This document shows, piece after piece, positions 1-6,422 of a stretch of DNA of 6,422 nt. Source of the stretch: an uncultured Sphingomonadaceae bacterium. Its GTDB lineage: Bacteria; Pseudomonadota; Alphaproteobacteria; Sphingomonadales; Sphingomonadaceae. The notes below the pieces were generated by a model, which saw only the letters and a list, made by a program, of their open reading frames with translations, was not told the DNA's origin and made no database searches. Each line of letters opens with the position of its first letter. Position 1 is the first letter of the stretch. Where the stretch lies: assembly GCA_946480515.1 (NCBI GenBank), contig CAMLKX010000109.1, forward strand, positions 1 through 6,422, given 5' to 3'. The position numbers and the translations under genes are program-made.

Positions 1-1181
1 ATAATGCCGGTCACACGCTGGTGGTTGGCGACCAGACCTATAAGCTGTCCCTGCTGCCATCTGGCATTGTGCGCGGCACGCCGTCGGTCATCGGCAACGG
101 CGTCGTGCTCGACCCTTGGGCGTTCAAGGCTGAGGTCGAGCGGATCCGGGAGCAGGGAGTGACAATCACTCCCGACATCCTGCGCATCGCGGAGACCTGT
201 CCGCTGATCCTGCCGATCCACCGCGACCTGGACGGACTGCGCGAAGACGCGAGCGGAGCGGGCAAGATCGGGACGACCCGGCGCGGCATCGGCCCAGCCT
301 ATGAGGACAAGGTTGGACGGAGAGCGATCCGGGTGTGCGACCTCGCCCATATGGATCATCTGGAACCGCAGCTTGATCGACTGTGCGCTCACCATGATGC
401 GCTTCGGGCCGGGTTCGGCGAGCCTCCGGTGGACCGCGAGAAACTGCGCAATGAGCTCGCCGAAATTGCCGACTTTGTGCTGCCGTTCGCCCAGCCGGTG
501 TGGTGCGACCTCGACCAGGCGAGCCGGGCGGGTAAGCGGATCCTGTTCGAAGGCGCGCAGGGCGTGCTGCTCGATGTCGATCACGGCACCTATCCGTTCG
601 TCACCTCGTCCAACACGGTTGCGGGGACGACCGGAGCAGGGAGCGGAACCGGCCCGGCGACCGCGGGCTTCGTGCTGGGGATCGTGAAGGCCTACACCAC
701 CCGCGTGGGTTCGGGCCCGTTTCCGACCGAGCTGGACGATGAAACCGGTCAGCGGCTTGGGGAGCGTGGTCACGAATTCGGGACAGTCACGGGCCGCCGC
801 CGCCGCTGCGGCTGGTTTGATTCGGTGCTGGTCCGGCAGGCGGTTGCCGTTTCGGGAATTACTGGCGTCGCCTTGACCAAGCTGGATGTTCTCGACGGGT
901 TCGACACCGTTCGAATCTGCACCGGCTATCGCGTCGACGGCGAGACCTTCGATCACCTGCCGCCGCACGCGGCAGACCAAGCCAGGGTCGTGCCCGTCTA
1001 TGAAGACTTCGACGGCTGGCAGGAATCGACCCGTGGCGCTCGGCGTTGGGCCGACCTTCCGGCTCAGGCGATCAAATATGTCCGCAGGATCGAGGAATTG
1101 ATTCGCTGCCCCGTAACACTTGTTTCGACCAGCCCGGAACGGGAGGACACGATCCTGGTCACGGACCCGTTCGCGGGTTGA
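1..1181 (+). CDS. purA: Adenylosuccinate synthase (PurA), 5' end cut by window edge
   Basis: Adenylosuccinate synthase joins IMP and aspartate using GTP, the first committed step from IMP to AMP, in the cytoplasm. The frame is open from the left edge (first full codon at base 3) and opens with NAGHT, the segment carrying the catalytic His (E. coli His41; here bases 12-14). About 37 residues, including the N-terminal glycine-rich GTP loop and catalytic Asp, lie outside. The 392 visible residues therefore imply a full length near 429, normal for the family. Visible motifs: [14 protein letters not shown] (from base 270, IMP binding), FEGAQG...[12 protein letters not shown] (from 549), TGRRRRCGW (from about 789, substrate-binding arginines), TKLDVLDG (from 876, guanine recognition) and STSPER (from 1125). 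E. coli has GTTGRG and STGP at the first and last of these; I take the differences as lineage variants, not defects. The GTG at 21 is an internal Val codon, not the start. Identification is essentially certain. Confidence 0.97.
   Translation, partial: NAGHTLVVGDQTYKLSLLPSGIVRGTPSVIGNGVVLDPWAFKAEVERIREQGVTITPDILRIAETCPLILPIHRDLDGLREDASGAGKIGTTRRGIGPAYEDKVGRRAIRVCDLAHMDHLEPQLDRLCAHHDALRAGFGEPPVDREKLRNELAEIADFVLPFAQPVWCDLDQASRAGKRILFEGAQGVLLDVDHGTYPFVTSSNTVAGTTGAGSGTGPATAGFVLGIVKAYTTRVGSGPFPTELDDETGQRLGERGHEFGTVTGRRRRCGWFDSVLVRQAVAVSGITGVALTKLDVLDGFDTVRICTGYRVDGETFDHLPPHAADQARVVPVYEDFDGWQESTRGARRWADLPAQAIKYVRRIEELIRCPVTLVSTSPEREDTILVTDPFAG
1164..1179 (+). terminator. Weak hairpin over the purA stop, possible terminator
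   Basis: ACCCG (1165-1169) and CGGGT (1174-1178) form a perfect 5-bp stem around a TTCG loop, with a possible G-T pair extending it at 1164/1179. It overlaps the purA TGA. There is no T-run on either side, and the closing pair is G-C, not the C-G of the extra-stable UUCG tetraloop. It is the best hairpin I see where purA and the CAP gene converge, but the stem is short and could be chance in GC-rich DNA. Confidence 0.2.
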
Positions 1182-1188
1182 GAAGCGA

Positions 1189-1713
1189 TCAGAAAGGCGT
1201 CTGGCCGAGGATGTTCCCGGGCGTCGAGTAGCGGCAGACGAGCACGTCTTCGGCTGCGCCGGTGGCGACTGCACAGCCGACTTGCTGGCTACTGCGCCAC
1301 ATCAGCTGCGTATAATGGCCGACGTCTGCCACGCGGCCGGTGCGGCTGTTGTTCGGGAAGCGGCCGGGACGGAAATTGCGCTTCTCGGCGATCCACAGGC
1401 CGACCATCGCTTCCGGGCTGTAGTAGCCGCGCGTGCCAGCCCACAGATTCTCGCCCTGCGGCGCGCCGCGCTTGCGCGGAGCGTGTTCGAAGCGGCCCGT
1501 GCGGCCAAGTGTGTCTGCCCAGGCCCGCGCGTCGGCGGCAAGCTGCTCGTTCCATTGGAGCTTTGGAAGTCCAGCGGCGCTGCGCTCCCAATTGTGAGCG
1601 GCCAGCAGCCGATCGTTGAGATTGGTCCGCGGACCAATCGTGCCAATGAGCAAAGGTGCTGCCATCGCCAGGGCAGTCGTTGCAGCGATAGTACGAAGTC
1701 GGGACCGGCTCAT
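1189..1713 (-). CDS. Exported CAP/SCP-domain protein (PR-1-like)
   Basis: Member of the CAP superfamily (cysteine-rich secretory protein, antigen 5, PR-1). Bacterial members are usually exported; their biochemical role is mostly unknown, so no reaction is assigned. I start it at the ATG at 1713, giving 174 residues, because AGGAAGA lies 7 bases upstream and the N-terminus then reads as a signal peptide: basic MSRSRLR, then hydrophobic residues 8-26. The open frame extends to 1851, but that adds 46 residues without signal-peptide character. The CAP fold covers about 33-174. Signatures: AHNWER (40-44 region), FEH with His77, GENLW with Glu88, W-IAE with Glu110, GHYTQLMW with His133, and the C-terminal CRYSTPGNILGQ. 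The His/Glu/Glu/His cavity set (77, 88, 110, 133) is therefore intact. Cys147 and Cys160 could form a disulfide. It lies downstream of the L,D-transpeptidase in the same orientation, 253 bases away, and converges on purA. Confidence 0.9.
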   Translation of the reverse strand: MSRSRLRTIAATTALAMAAPLLIGTIGPRTNLNDRLLAAHNWERSAAGLPKLQWNEQLAADARAWADTLGRTGRFEHAPRKRGAPQGENLWAGTRGYYSPEAMVGLWIAEKRNFRPGRFPNNSRTGRVADVGHYTQLMWRSSQQVGCAVATGAAEDVLVCRYSTPGNILGQTPF

Positions 1714-1720
1714 CGGAACG

Positions 1721-1727
1721 TCTTCCT
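1721..1727 (-). promoter_or_regulatory. Shine-Dalgarno site of the CAP gene
   Basis: Read on the - strand this is AGGAAGA, 7 bases before the ATG at 1713. It decides the start: the in-frame codons up to 1851 are open but would give a non-signal-like N-terminus. Confidence 0.7.
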
Positions 1728-1854
1728 GCGAGAGTTCCGAAACTTGTGCCGGGAAAGAGTCACCAAATGGTTGACGCGCGCGCGCCAGGAGCAATCTCGT
1801 GCGAATTGCGCGGCTGAGCGATTGACTTCGCGCGTGCAACTGACCCCCCACGGA

Positions 1855-1899
1855 CGATGATCATCGCCCTGAGATCAGTGAATCATTGATCACGCATCA
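1855..1899. repeat. ATCA repeat cluster with two palindromes
   Basis: CGATGATCATCG at 1855-1866 is a perfect 12-bp palindrome. At 1873-1891, GATCAGTGAATCATTGATC is an imperfect 19-bp dyad: GATCA/TGATC outer arms and TGA/TCA inner arms, with one mismatched pair and a central base. ATCA begins at 1860, 1874, 1882, 1889 and 1896, i.e. mostly 7-8 bases apart. The cluster lies about 140-190 bases upstream of the CAP start. It could be a regulator-binding site; the binding protein is unknown and chance is not excluded. Confidence 0.4.
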
Positions 1900-1966
1900 G
1901 CGGGAGGGGGCAGTAAGCTATTGGTTAACAGGTGGCGGTGAGCCGATTGTCTTTTGCGCCGGGTTG

Positions 1967-2593
1967 CTAGATCGTTTCGCTCCGGTGCGGGCTCACCACC
2001 ACCCGATCGCCCATCTTCGCCTCGTTGAAGACGCGTTTGGCGAATTCCAGCGGCACTCCGACGCAGCCATGGGTTGCCGCGCCCCAGCGGACATCGCTGC
2101 CGTGAATGGCAACGCCATCGTTCGTGAACCGCAGCGTATAGGGCATCGGCGCATTGTCGTAGGTTCTGGAATAATGATCCCTTATCTTGGCGAGAATAGG
2201 AAACGCTCCAGTCGGGGTCTCGAAGTCTTCCGCGCCGAAGAGGATCACCGCCGTGCCGATCTCGTGCCCGGCGCGAAAGACCGAAACCAGTTGATTGTCA
2301 GGGTCGACTCGAATCCACACCCGTCCCTCCGGGACACCTGAATCATCCCAGATGAAGTCCCCGTGAGCGAGCCGCTTTTTAACGTTGAGCAGGCTTTTCA
2401 GCTCACCCTGGGCCGGGAATCTCGCCTTCGCCTCGCGGATTTCCTGAGCATTGAGATAGAAACGTTTATCCGTTTGCTGGAATGCGGCGGCGACCCCCTC
2501 TTGCTTGGGGGGAGAATTGGGGTTGAGCGCGTTCGGAGCGGCGATCGCAACCCCCGTCAGTACCGTTACAACGACAAGAGACTTTCCCCACAT
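1967..2593 (-). CDS. L,D-transpeptidase, YkuD domain, exported
   Basis: YkuD-family L,D-transpeptidases use a catalytic cysteine to form 3-3 (DAP-DAP) peptidoglycan cross-links or attach proteins to peptidoglycan in the periplasm. With the ATG at 2593 the protein has 208 residues. Residues 1-20 (MWGKS then a hydrophobic run ending AIAAP) look like a signal peptide or short anchor. The YkuD domain covers about 92-202: Thr-Pro-Thr-Gly at 126-129, MPYTLRF at 150-156, AIHGSD with His164, and THGC with His175 and catalytic Cys177. After HGC the usual pattern is [IV]R; here it is V-G, so the common Arg is Gly179. An in-frame TTG at 2602 would add three residues. I prefer the ATG because it follows the upstream stop by one base (TGAGATG on the - strand), suggesting reinitiation; no good Shine-Dalgarno site is seen for either. 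The exact reaction cannot be told from sequence. Confidence 0.92.
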   Translation of the reverse strand: MWGKSLVVVTVLTGVAIAAPNALNPNSPPKQEGVAAAFQQTDKRFYLNAQEIREAKARFPAQGELKSLLNVKKRLAHGDFIWDDSGVPEGRVWIRVDPDNQLVSVFRAGHEIGTAVILFGAEDFETPTGAFPILAKIRDHYSRTYDNAPMPYTLRFTNDGVAIHGSDVRWGAATHGCVGVPLEFAKRVFNEAKMGDRVVVSPHRSETI

Positions 2594-2594
2594 C

Positions 2595-3206
2595 TCAAGC
2601 AACTTGAAGCGGAGACGCGATCCTTTGGCGGCGGCGGAACCGGATGGCCATGCCGATTGCGCCGAAGCCCATCAACATGCTGGCCCATGTGCCGGGTTCG
2701 GGAACGGGAATGGGATTGCCTGGCGGCTCGTCCCGGTCCTCATCGGGCGGAACAACGAACACGCCTGGCGGGATGTTGACGTCGAGCGGCTCAAGCTTGG
2801 CGAGGACGGGCGGTTCCTCCGTGACCTCGGGCAGGACCGGAGTTCCGGTCAGCGCCTCGACGAACTCCTCGGGCGGCGGTTCCTCGACCTTCGCCAGGGC
2901 TCGCTGCTTTCCTTTCACCTTGGTCAGCTGGCCTTCGATGCGGCGGCCGGGGGAGCGATCCTCCATGACGTCGGACAGGCTTCTTGCAGCCAGCAGCAGT
3001 GGGCCACTCGGCGCGCCCGGGTCAATCATCGACAGGATGCTGAGCGGCGCGCCAACCGCAAACAGAGCGCAGGCCGCAAGGGCCGCGAATTTCCGCCGCT
3101 GCCTCGCCCGCCGGGCGCGAACACGACGAGAATGCGACCTCAGACGTGCGCGGCCGTTGATGGCTTCGCGTGTAATTGACGGGTTTGATGCGACCGACTG
3201 GCTCAC
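2595..3206 (-). CDS. PEPxxWA-CTERM sorting-domain membrane protein
   Basis: Proteins with PEP-CTERM tails are thought to be recognised by an exosortase at the inner membrane, cleaved and passed to the surface or exopolysaccharide. The 203-residue protein starts at a GTG with AGAGGG 5 bases upstream. Domains: a strongly basic tail with 12 Arg and 1 Lys between residues 13 and 39; a hydrophobic helix about 40-60; a Pro/Glu/Val-rich low-complexity stretch about 105-165 with EEPPPEE, TEEPP and PPDEDRDEPP; then the sorting tail, VPEPGTWA at 168-175 (PEP at 169-171), hydrophobic to about 189, and an Arg cluster FRRRQR at 190-195. The tail is the sphingomonad-typical PEPxxWA form. The middle matches no enzyme I recognise, so its role is unknown. 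Its stop overlaps the start region of the L,D-transpeptidase gene, implying co-expression. No exosortase gene is in the window. The tail assignment is strong; the function is not. Confidence 0.87.
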   Translation of the reverse strand: MSQSVASNPSITREAINGRARLRSHSRRVRARRARQRRKFAALAACALFAVGAPLSILSMIDPGAPSGPLLLAARSLSDVMEDRSPGRRIEGQLTKVKGKQRALAKVEEPPPEEFVEALTGTPVLPEVTEEPPVLAKLEPLDVNIPPGVFVVPPDEDRDEPPGNPIPVPEPGTWASMLMGFGAIGMAIRFRRRQRIASPLQVA

Positions 3207-3363
3207 GTTTACCCTCTAACCAACTGTGCCGTTGTGCAGACTGAACTCCTGCGCAACTACCAAGTCGACATTTGTTTCACAAAAGGGAGTTAAATGCAAT
3301 GTTAACGAGGTCAGTTTGTCCAGCAATGGGACTCGCAGCGTTCCGCCCGCCTAGGGCTTACCC
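3207..3363 (-). promoter_or_regulatory. AT-rich leader upstream of the PEP-CTERM/transpeptidase unit
   Basis: This 157-base gap separates the RND gene stop from the PEP-CTERM start. The part at about 3265-3306 is clearly AT-richer than the surrounding GC-rich DNA, as expected of a promoter. It contains a 13-bp dyad, TTTGT-ttc-ACAAA (3271-3283), and two TTAAC words on the - strand (near 3288-3292 and 3301-3305). I cannot assign -35 and -10 boxes with confidence. After the RND stop a short stem GCCC/GGGC around TAGGC (about 3345-3357) has no T-run, so a terminator there is unproven. Confidence 0.4.
3212..3217 (-). promoter_or_regulatory. Shine-Dalgarno site of the PEP-CTERM gene
   Basis: On the - strand this reads AGAGGG, 5 bases before the GTG at 3206. 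It supports this non-ATG start; the next in-frame Met (residue 60) would lie beyond the first membrane helix. Confidence 0.65.
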
Positions 3364-6300
3364 TCACTCAGCCGGTGCGGGACGGTCGCCGAGCTGGGTC
3401 TCCAATTCGCGGCTAACCGCGAGAGGCGAGCGAGTAAAGCGGGCCAGTCGGGAATAGAGCAGCGGGATCACGAACAAAGTAATCAGGGTTGACGTGGTCA
3501 CTCCCCACACGATCACTACGCCGATGGCCGTCCGTGCCCCGGCGCCGGCGCCGCTTGCCAGCATCAAAGGCACGGCTCCGGCCACGGTCGCGATGGACGT
3601 CATCAGGATTGGCCGGAGGCGCCGGGCCGAAGCGGCGCGGATCGCTTCCCCAATCTGCTGACCCTGGTCGCGCAGCTGGTTGGCGAACTCGACGATCAAG
3701 ATGCCATTCTTGGCCGCCAGCCCGACCAGCATCACCAGCCCGACCTGACTGTAGAGGTTCAGGGTTTGGCCCATTGCCGCCAGTCCGATGCACCCGCCCG
3801 CGATGGCGAGCGGAACGGTGGTGATGATCACCGCCGGGTGGATGAAGCTTTCGAACTGGGCCGCAAGCAGCAGGTAAATGATGAGCACGGTGAATGCGAA
3901 CACCACCCAGATCGAACTTCCGGCCTCCTTATAGGCCTTGCTCTCTCCGCGATAACCGACCGCGACGACTTCAGGTGAATTGGCCGCTTCCTGTTCAAGG
4001 AAGGTCAGCGCCTCGCCCAGCGTGTAATCCGGCGCGAGTCCTCCCGACAGGGTGATGGCGCGCAGCTTGTCGAACCGGCCGAGATCACGGGCTCCCGCAG
4101 TATCGGTGATGGTGACCAGGTTCGACAGGGGAATGAGTTGGCCGGATCGGCTGCGTACCTGGATCCGCTGCAGATTTTGCTCGTCGACGCGGTCGGGCGC
4201 CTCCGCCTGGACCAGCACCCGATATTCCTCGCCCCGGTCGACGTAGGTCGAAACGCGTCGCGAGCCGAGCAGGCTCTGGAGGGCATTCGACACATCCTCG
4301 ACGGACACACCAAGGTCGCCCGCGCGTGCGGTGTCGACCGCAACGCGGAGCTGAGGCTTGGTCTCCTTGTAGTCGGCGTCGAGATTGATGATGCCGGGGT
4401 TCTGGGTTGCTGCCGCCAAAATCCGATCACGGGCGAGCGCAAGCTCGGCATAGGTTGACCCGGCAATGACAAAATTGATCGGCTGCCCGCGTACCCCCAG
4501 CGATGAGCGGGGTTGGGCATTGCCGCGCAGGGCGGGAATGTCAGAGATCGTCCGGTTCACCTGATCGATGACGTCGGCAGTCGTCTGCTCGCGTTCTTCC
4601 CACGGCTTTAGGAAAAAGATCAGAGTTCCGCTGTTGAAGTCTTCGCTTGGACCGAAGCTGCCGGGCGTCCGCTGAATGATTGCCCGGACCGCGCCATCCT
4701 TCAGAAGCGGCAAGAACCGGTTCTGCGCATCAACCATGTAGCGGTCCATCTGCTCAAACCCGGTTCCTTCGGGAGCGGACAGATTCGCGTTGAAGATGCC
4801 GACATCTTCCTTCGGCACCAGTTCGGACTGGAGCATCTGGAAGACGAGAGCCGCGACCCCCAGGAATACTCCGACCGCCGCCAGCGTCACCTTCGGCCTG
4901 CGGAGCGCGGTATCGAGCTGGCGGGTGTAGAACAGCTCGATACGGCGAAACCGCTCATCGACGAATTGAGCCATGCGCCCCCGCTCCTGGTAGCGCAGCA
5001 GCTTGGAGCAGAGCATCGGGGCGAGGCTGAGCGCCAGAAAACCGGAGAAGGCGATCGCGCCGATCATCGCGGCGGCTAGTTCACGGAACAGCTGACCCGT
5101 CTGCCCGGCGATGAACATGATCGGCACGAACACGGCGCAGACGACCATCGTTGTCGAGATCACCGCGAAGGCAACTTGGCGCGTGCCCTCGAACGAGGCC
5201 GCGAGAGGTGGCTCACCCTCCTCGATCCGGTGATAGACGTTTTCGAGAACCACGATTGCGTCATCGACGACAATGCCGATCGACAGCACCATCGCGAGCA
5301 GGGTCAGCAGGTTGATGGAGTAGCCGAGGACCCACAGAACGGCGAAGCTGGCGAGCAGACAGAGCGGGACCGTCACCGCCGGGATCAGCGTCGCACGCCA
5401 GTTCCCGAGAAACAGATAGATGACGAAGATCACCAGCACCGCGGCTTCGGCAAGCGTCTCCCACACTTTGTTGATGGCGCGGCTGATGAACAGGGATTCG
5501 TCGGAGCCGACGACGATCTCCATCCCGGCCGGGAGCCGCGCCTGGAGCTCTTCAGCTGCGCGCTTGGCGGCATCTGCCACCTCCAGCGTATTGGCGCCGG
5601 ATTGGCGGATGATTCCGAGACCGATCGCCGCCTCGCCGTTCAAGCGAAAGGCGGAATAGGGGTTTTCCGCGCCCTGCTCGATCCGCGCGACGTCGCCCAG
5701 CCTGACCAGATAGCCGTCGCTTCCCCGGCCGACGACGAGAGCACGAAACTGTTCGGCGTTCTGGAACGGCCGGTCCACCCGCAACGTCACGTTCTGCTGC
5801 TCGGATTCGATCCGCCCGGCAGGAAGCTCGACATTCTGGCGGCGCAAAGCGTCCTCGACATCGTCCGGCGTCAGGCCATAGGCGGCGAGACGATCGGGCT
5901 GGATCCAGACGCGCATCGACGGGCGGGTCTCACCCCCGATGAACAGGCGGGCGACGCCAGGAATTGCGGACAGACGGTCAACCAGATTCCGATCGGCATA
6001 GTCGCTGAGCTCAAGGCGGGACCAGCCGGGCTTGGACAGAACGAAGAACAGGATCGGGAAGGAATCCGCATCGACCTTCCGCACTTGCGAGGGGAGCGCG
6101 TCGTCAGGGAGATCGCTGGCGGCAGCGCCGATCCGGTCGCGCACATCGTTTGCGGCCGAGTCGATATCGCGCCCGGGCGTGAATTCGATGGTAATCGAGG
6201 ATTCGCCGTCGCGGCTTCGCGACGTGATGTTCTCAAGTCCTTCGACCCCCGACAGCTGATCTTCGAGCACCTGGGTGACGCGGGTCTCGACGACGCTCGC

Positions 6301-6422
6301 GGCGGCGCCGATGTAGCGGGTTTCGACCGACACGACCGGCGGATCGACGTCCGGATACTCGCGCGCCGGAAGGCTGAAGAAGGCGATCAGGCCGACGACC
6401 GCGATCAGCATCGCGATGACGG
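3364..6422 (-). CDS. RND efflux pump permease, HAE1 (AcrB/MexB) family, N-terminus cut by window edge
   Basis: Inner-membrane proton-driven exporter that works as a trimer with a periplasmic adaptor and an outer-membrane channel; HAE1 members export drugs, dyes, detergents or solvents. Counting from the Met at 6411, 1015 residues are visible. The frame stays open upstream (Val-Ile-Ala) to the edge, within the expected first helix, so the true start is probably 10-20 residues beyond and that Met is internal. Full length would be near 1030, normal. Order: end of TM1, REYPDVDPP at 17-25, first large periplasmic loop to about 315, TM2-TM6 about 317-470, TM7 about 507-527, second loop to about 830, TM8-TM12 about 832-986. 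Asp383-Asp384 in TM4 (GIVVDDAIVV) and Lys901 in TM10 (GLAAKNGILIVEF) match the AcrB proton-relay residues Asp407, Asp408 and Lys940, so it looks functional. The GSFGPSEDFNSGT stretch (584-596) resembles the substrate-pocket switch loop. Substrate cannot be inferred. No adaptor or channel gene is in the window. Confidence 0.96.
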   Translation of the reverse strand, partial: VIAMLIAVVGLIAFFSLPAREYPDVDPPVVSVETRYIGAAASVVETRVTQVLEDQLSGVEGLENITSRSRDGESSITIEFTPGRDIDSAANDVRDRIGAAASDLPDDALPSQVRKVDADSFPILFFVLSKPGWSRLELSDYADRNLVDRLSAIPGVARLFIGGETRPSMRVWIQPDRLAAYGLTPDDVEDALRRQNVELPAGRIESEQQNVTLRVDRPFQNAEQFRALVVGRGSDGYLVRLGDVARIEQGAENPYSAFRLNGEAAIGLGIIRQSGANTLEVADAAKRAAEELQARLPAGMEIVVGSDESLFISRAINKVWETLAEAAVLVIFVIYLFLGNWRATLIPAVTVPLCLLASFAVLWVLGYSINLLTLLAMVLSIGIVVDDAIVVLENVYHRIEEGEPPLAASFEGTRQVAFAVISTTMVVCAVFVPIMFIAGQTGQLFRELAAAMIGAIAFSGFLALSLAPMLCSKLLRYQERGRMAQFVDERFRRIELFYTRQLDTALRRPKVTLAAVGVFLGVAALVFQMLQSELVPKEDVGIFNANLSAPEGTGFEQMDRYMVDAQNRFLPLLKDGAVRAIIQRTPGSFGPSEDFNSGTLIFFLKPWEEREQTTADVIDQVNRTISDIPALRGNAQPRSSLGVRGQPINFVIAGSTYAELALARDRILAAATQNPGIINLDADYKETKPQLRVAVDTARAGDLGVSVEDVSNALQSLLGSRRVSTYVDRGEEYRVLVQAEAPDRVDEQNLQRIQVRSRSGQLIPLSNLVTITDTAGARDLGRFDKLRAITLSGGLAPDYTLGEALTFLEQEAANSPEVVAVGYRGESKAYKEAGSSIWVVFAFTVLIIYLLLAAQFESFIHPAVIITTVPLAIAGGCIGLAAMGQTLNLYSQVGLVMLVGLAAKNGILIVEFANQLRDQGQQIGEAIRAASARRLRPILMTSIATVAGAVPLMLASGAGAGARTAIGVVIVWGVTTSTLITLFVIPLLYSRLARFTRSPLAVSRELETQLGDRPAPAE

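Larger units (their letters stand above)
1714..1966. other. Gap between L,D-transpeptidase and CAP genes
   Basis: This 253-base stretch has no gene I would support. It presumably carries the promoter of the CAP gene (read leftward), but I cannot pick convincing -35/-10 boxes. No strong hairpin plus T-run follows the transpeptidase stop, so readthrough into the CAP gene is possible. Notable contents are an alternating CG tract (11 bases, 1775-1785) and the palindrome/ATCA cluster at 1855-1899, described separately. Confidence 0.5.

Noticed and set aside
1775..1785. Alternating CG tract that could adopt Z-DNA
   Set aside because: Only 11 bases long in already GC-rich DNA; too short to claim structure or function.
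1714..1851. N-terminal extension of the CAP protein (46 more residues)
   Set aside because: The internal ATG at 1713 has a good Shine-Dalgarno site and is followed directly by a signal peptide; the extension would bury that signal peptide.
1120..1860. 246-residue + strand open frame across the CAP gene
   Set aside because: Antisense shadow of the CAP gene. It begins inside purA and has no recognisable domain; the opposite frame has all CAP motifs.
2505..3219. Long + strand open frames opposite the PEP-CTERM gene (to 3179 and 3219)
   Set aside because: Compositional shadows of GC-rich coding DNA on the other strand. Their translations show no domain, whereas the - strand frame has a clear sorting tail and ribosome site.
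3288..3306. Two TTAA words resembling a CtrA cell-cycle regulator site (TTAA-N7-TTAA)
   Set aside because: The spacer is 8 bases, not 7, so it does not match the known consensus. AT-rich promoter DNA gives such pairs by chance.
4005..4520. 171-residue - strand open frame inside the RND gene
   Set aside because: It is an alternative frame of a well-conserved transporter, with low-complexity Arg/Ser/Pro translation and no independent start signals.

Overview
The window looks like a chromosomal segment of a GC-rich alphaproteobacterium, most likely a sphingomonad. Three things suggest this: the 'PEPxxWA' form of the PEP-CTERM sorting tail, the alphaproteobacterial style of the PurA sequence (GTTRRGIGP and VGRRAIRV), and uniformly GC-rich coding DNA with dense shadow reading frames. 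I see no insertion sequence, integrase, CRISPR array, tRNA or rRNA.

Layout, left to right. (1) The 3' nine-tenths of purA (adenylosuccinate synthase, purine synthesis) runs on the + strand and is cut by the left edge. (2) Everything after it is on the - strand. A small exported CAP/SCP-domain protein (1189-1713) converges on purA with only 7 bases between the stop codons. (3) A 253-base gap carries ATCA repeats and palindromes. (4) A two-gene unit is read right to left: a membrane protein with a PEPxxWA-CTERM sorting tail (2595-3206), then an exported YkuD-family L,D-transpeptidase (1967-2593). Its ATG sits one base after the upstream stop codon, so the two are probably translationally coupled. 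(5) A 157-base gap with an AT-rich patch holds the likely promoter region of that unit. (6) A nearly complete RND (HAE1-type) efflux pump permease (3364 to the right edge) has lost only its extreme N-terminus.

Functionally, purA is housekeeping and unrelated to the rest. The three genes at 1189-3206 all encode proteins predicted to leave the cytoplasm (CAP, L,D-transpeptidase, sorted surface protein), so they form a small envelope-directed cluster. The RND permease normally needs a periplasmic adaptor and an outer-membrane channel; the adaptor would be expected beyond the right edge. All five genes belong to known families. The least ordinary points are the coupling of a PEP-CTERM protein to an L,D-transpeptidase, a Gly in place of the usual Arg after the transpeptidase HGC motif, and the repeat array upstream of the CAP gene. 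I found no convincing new defence system or mobile system.
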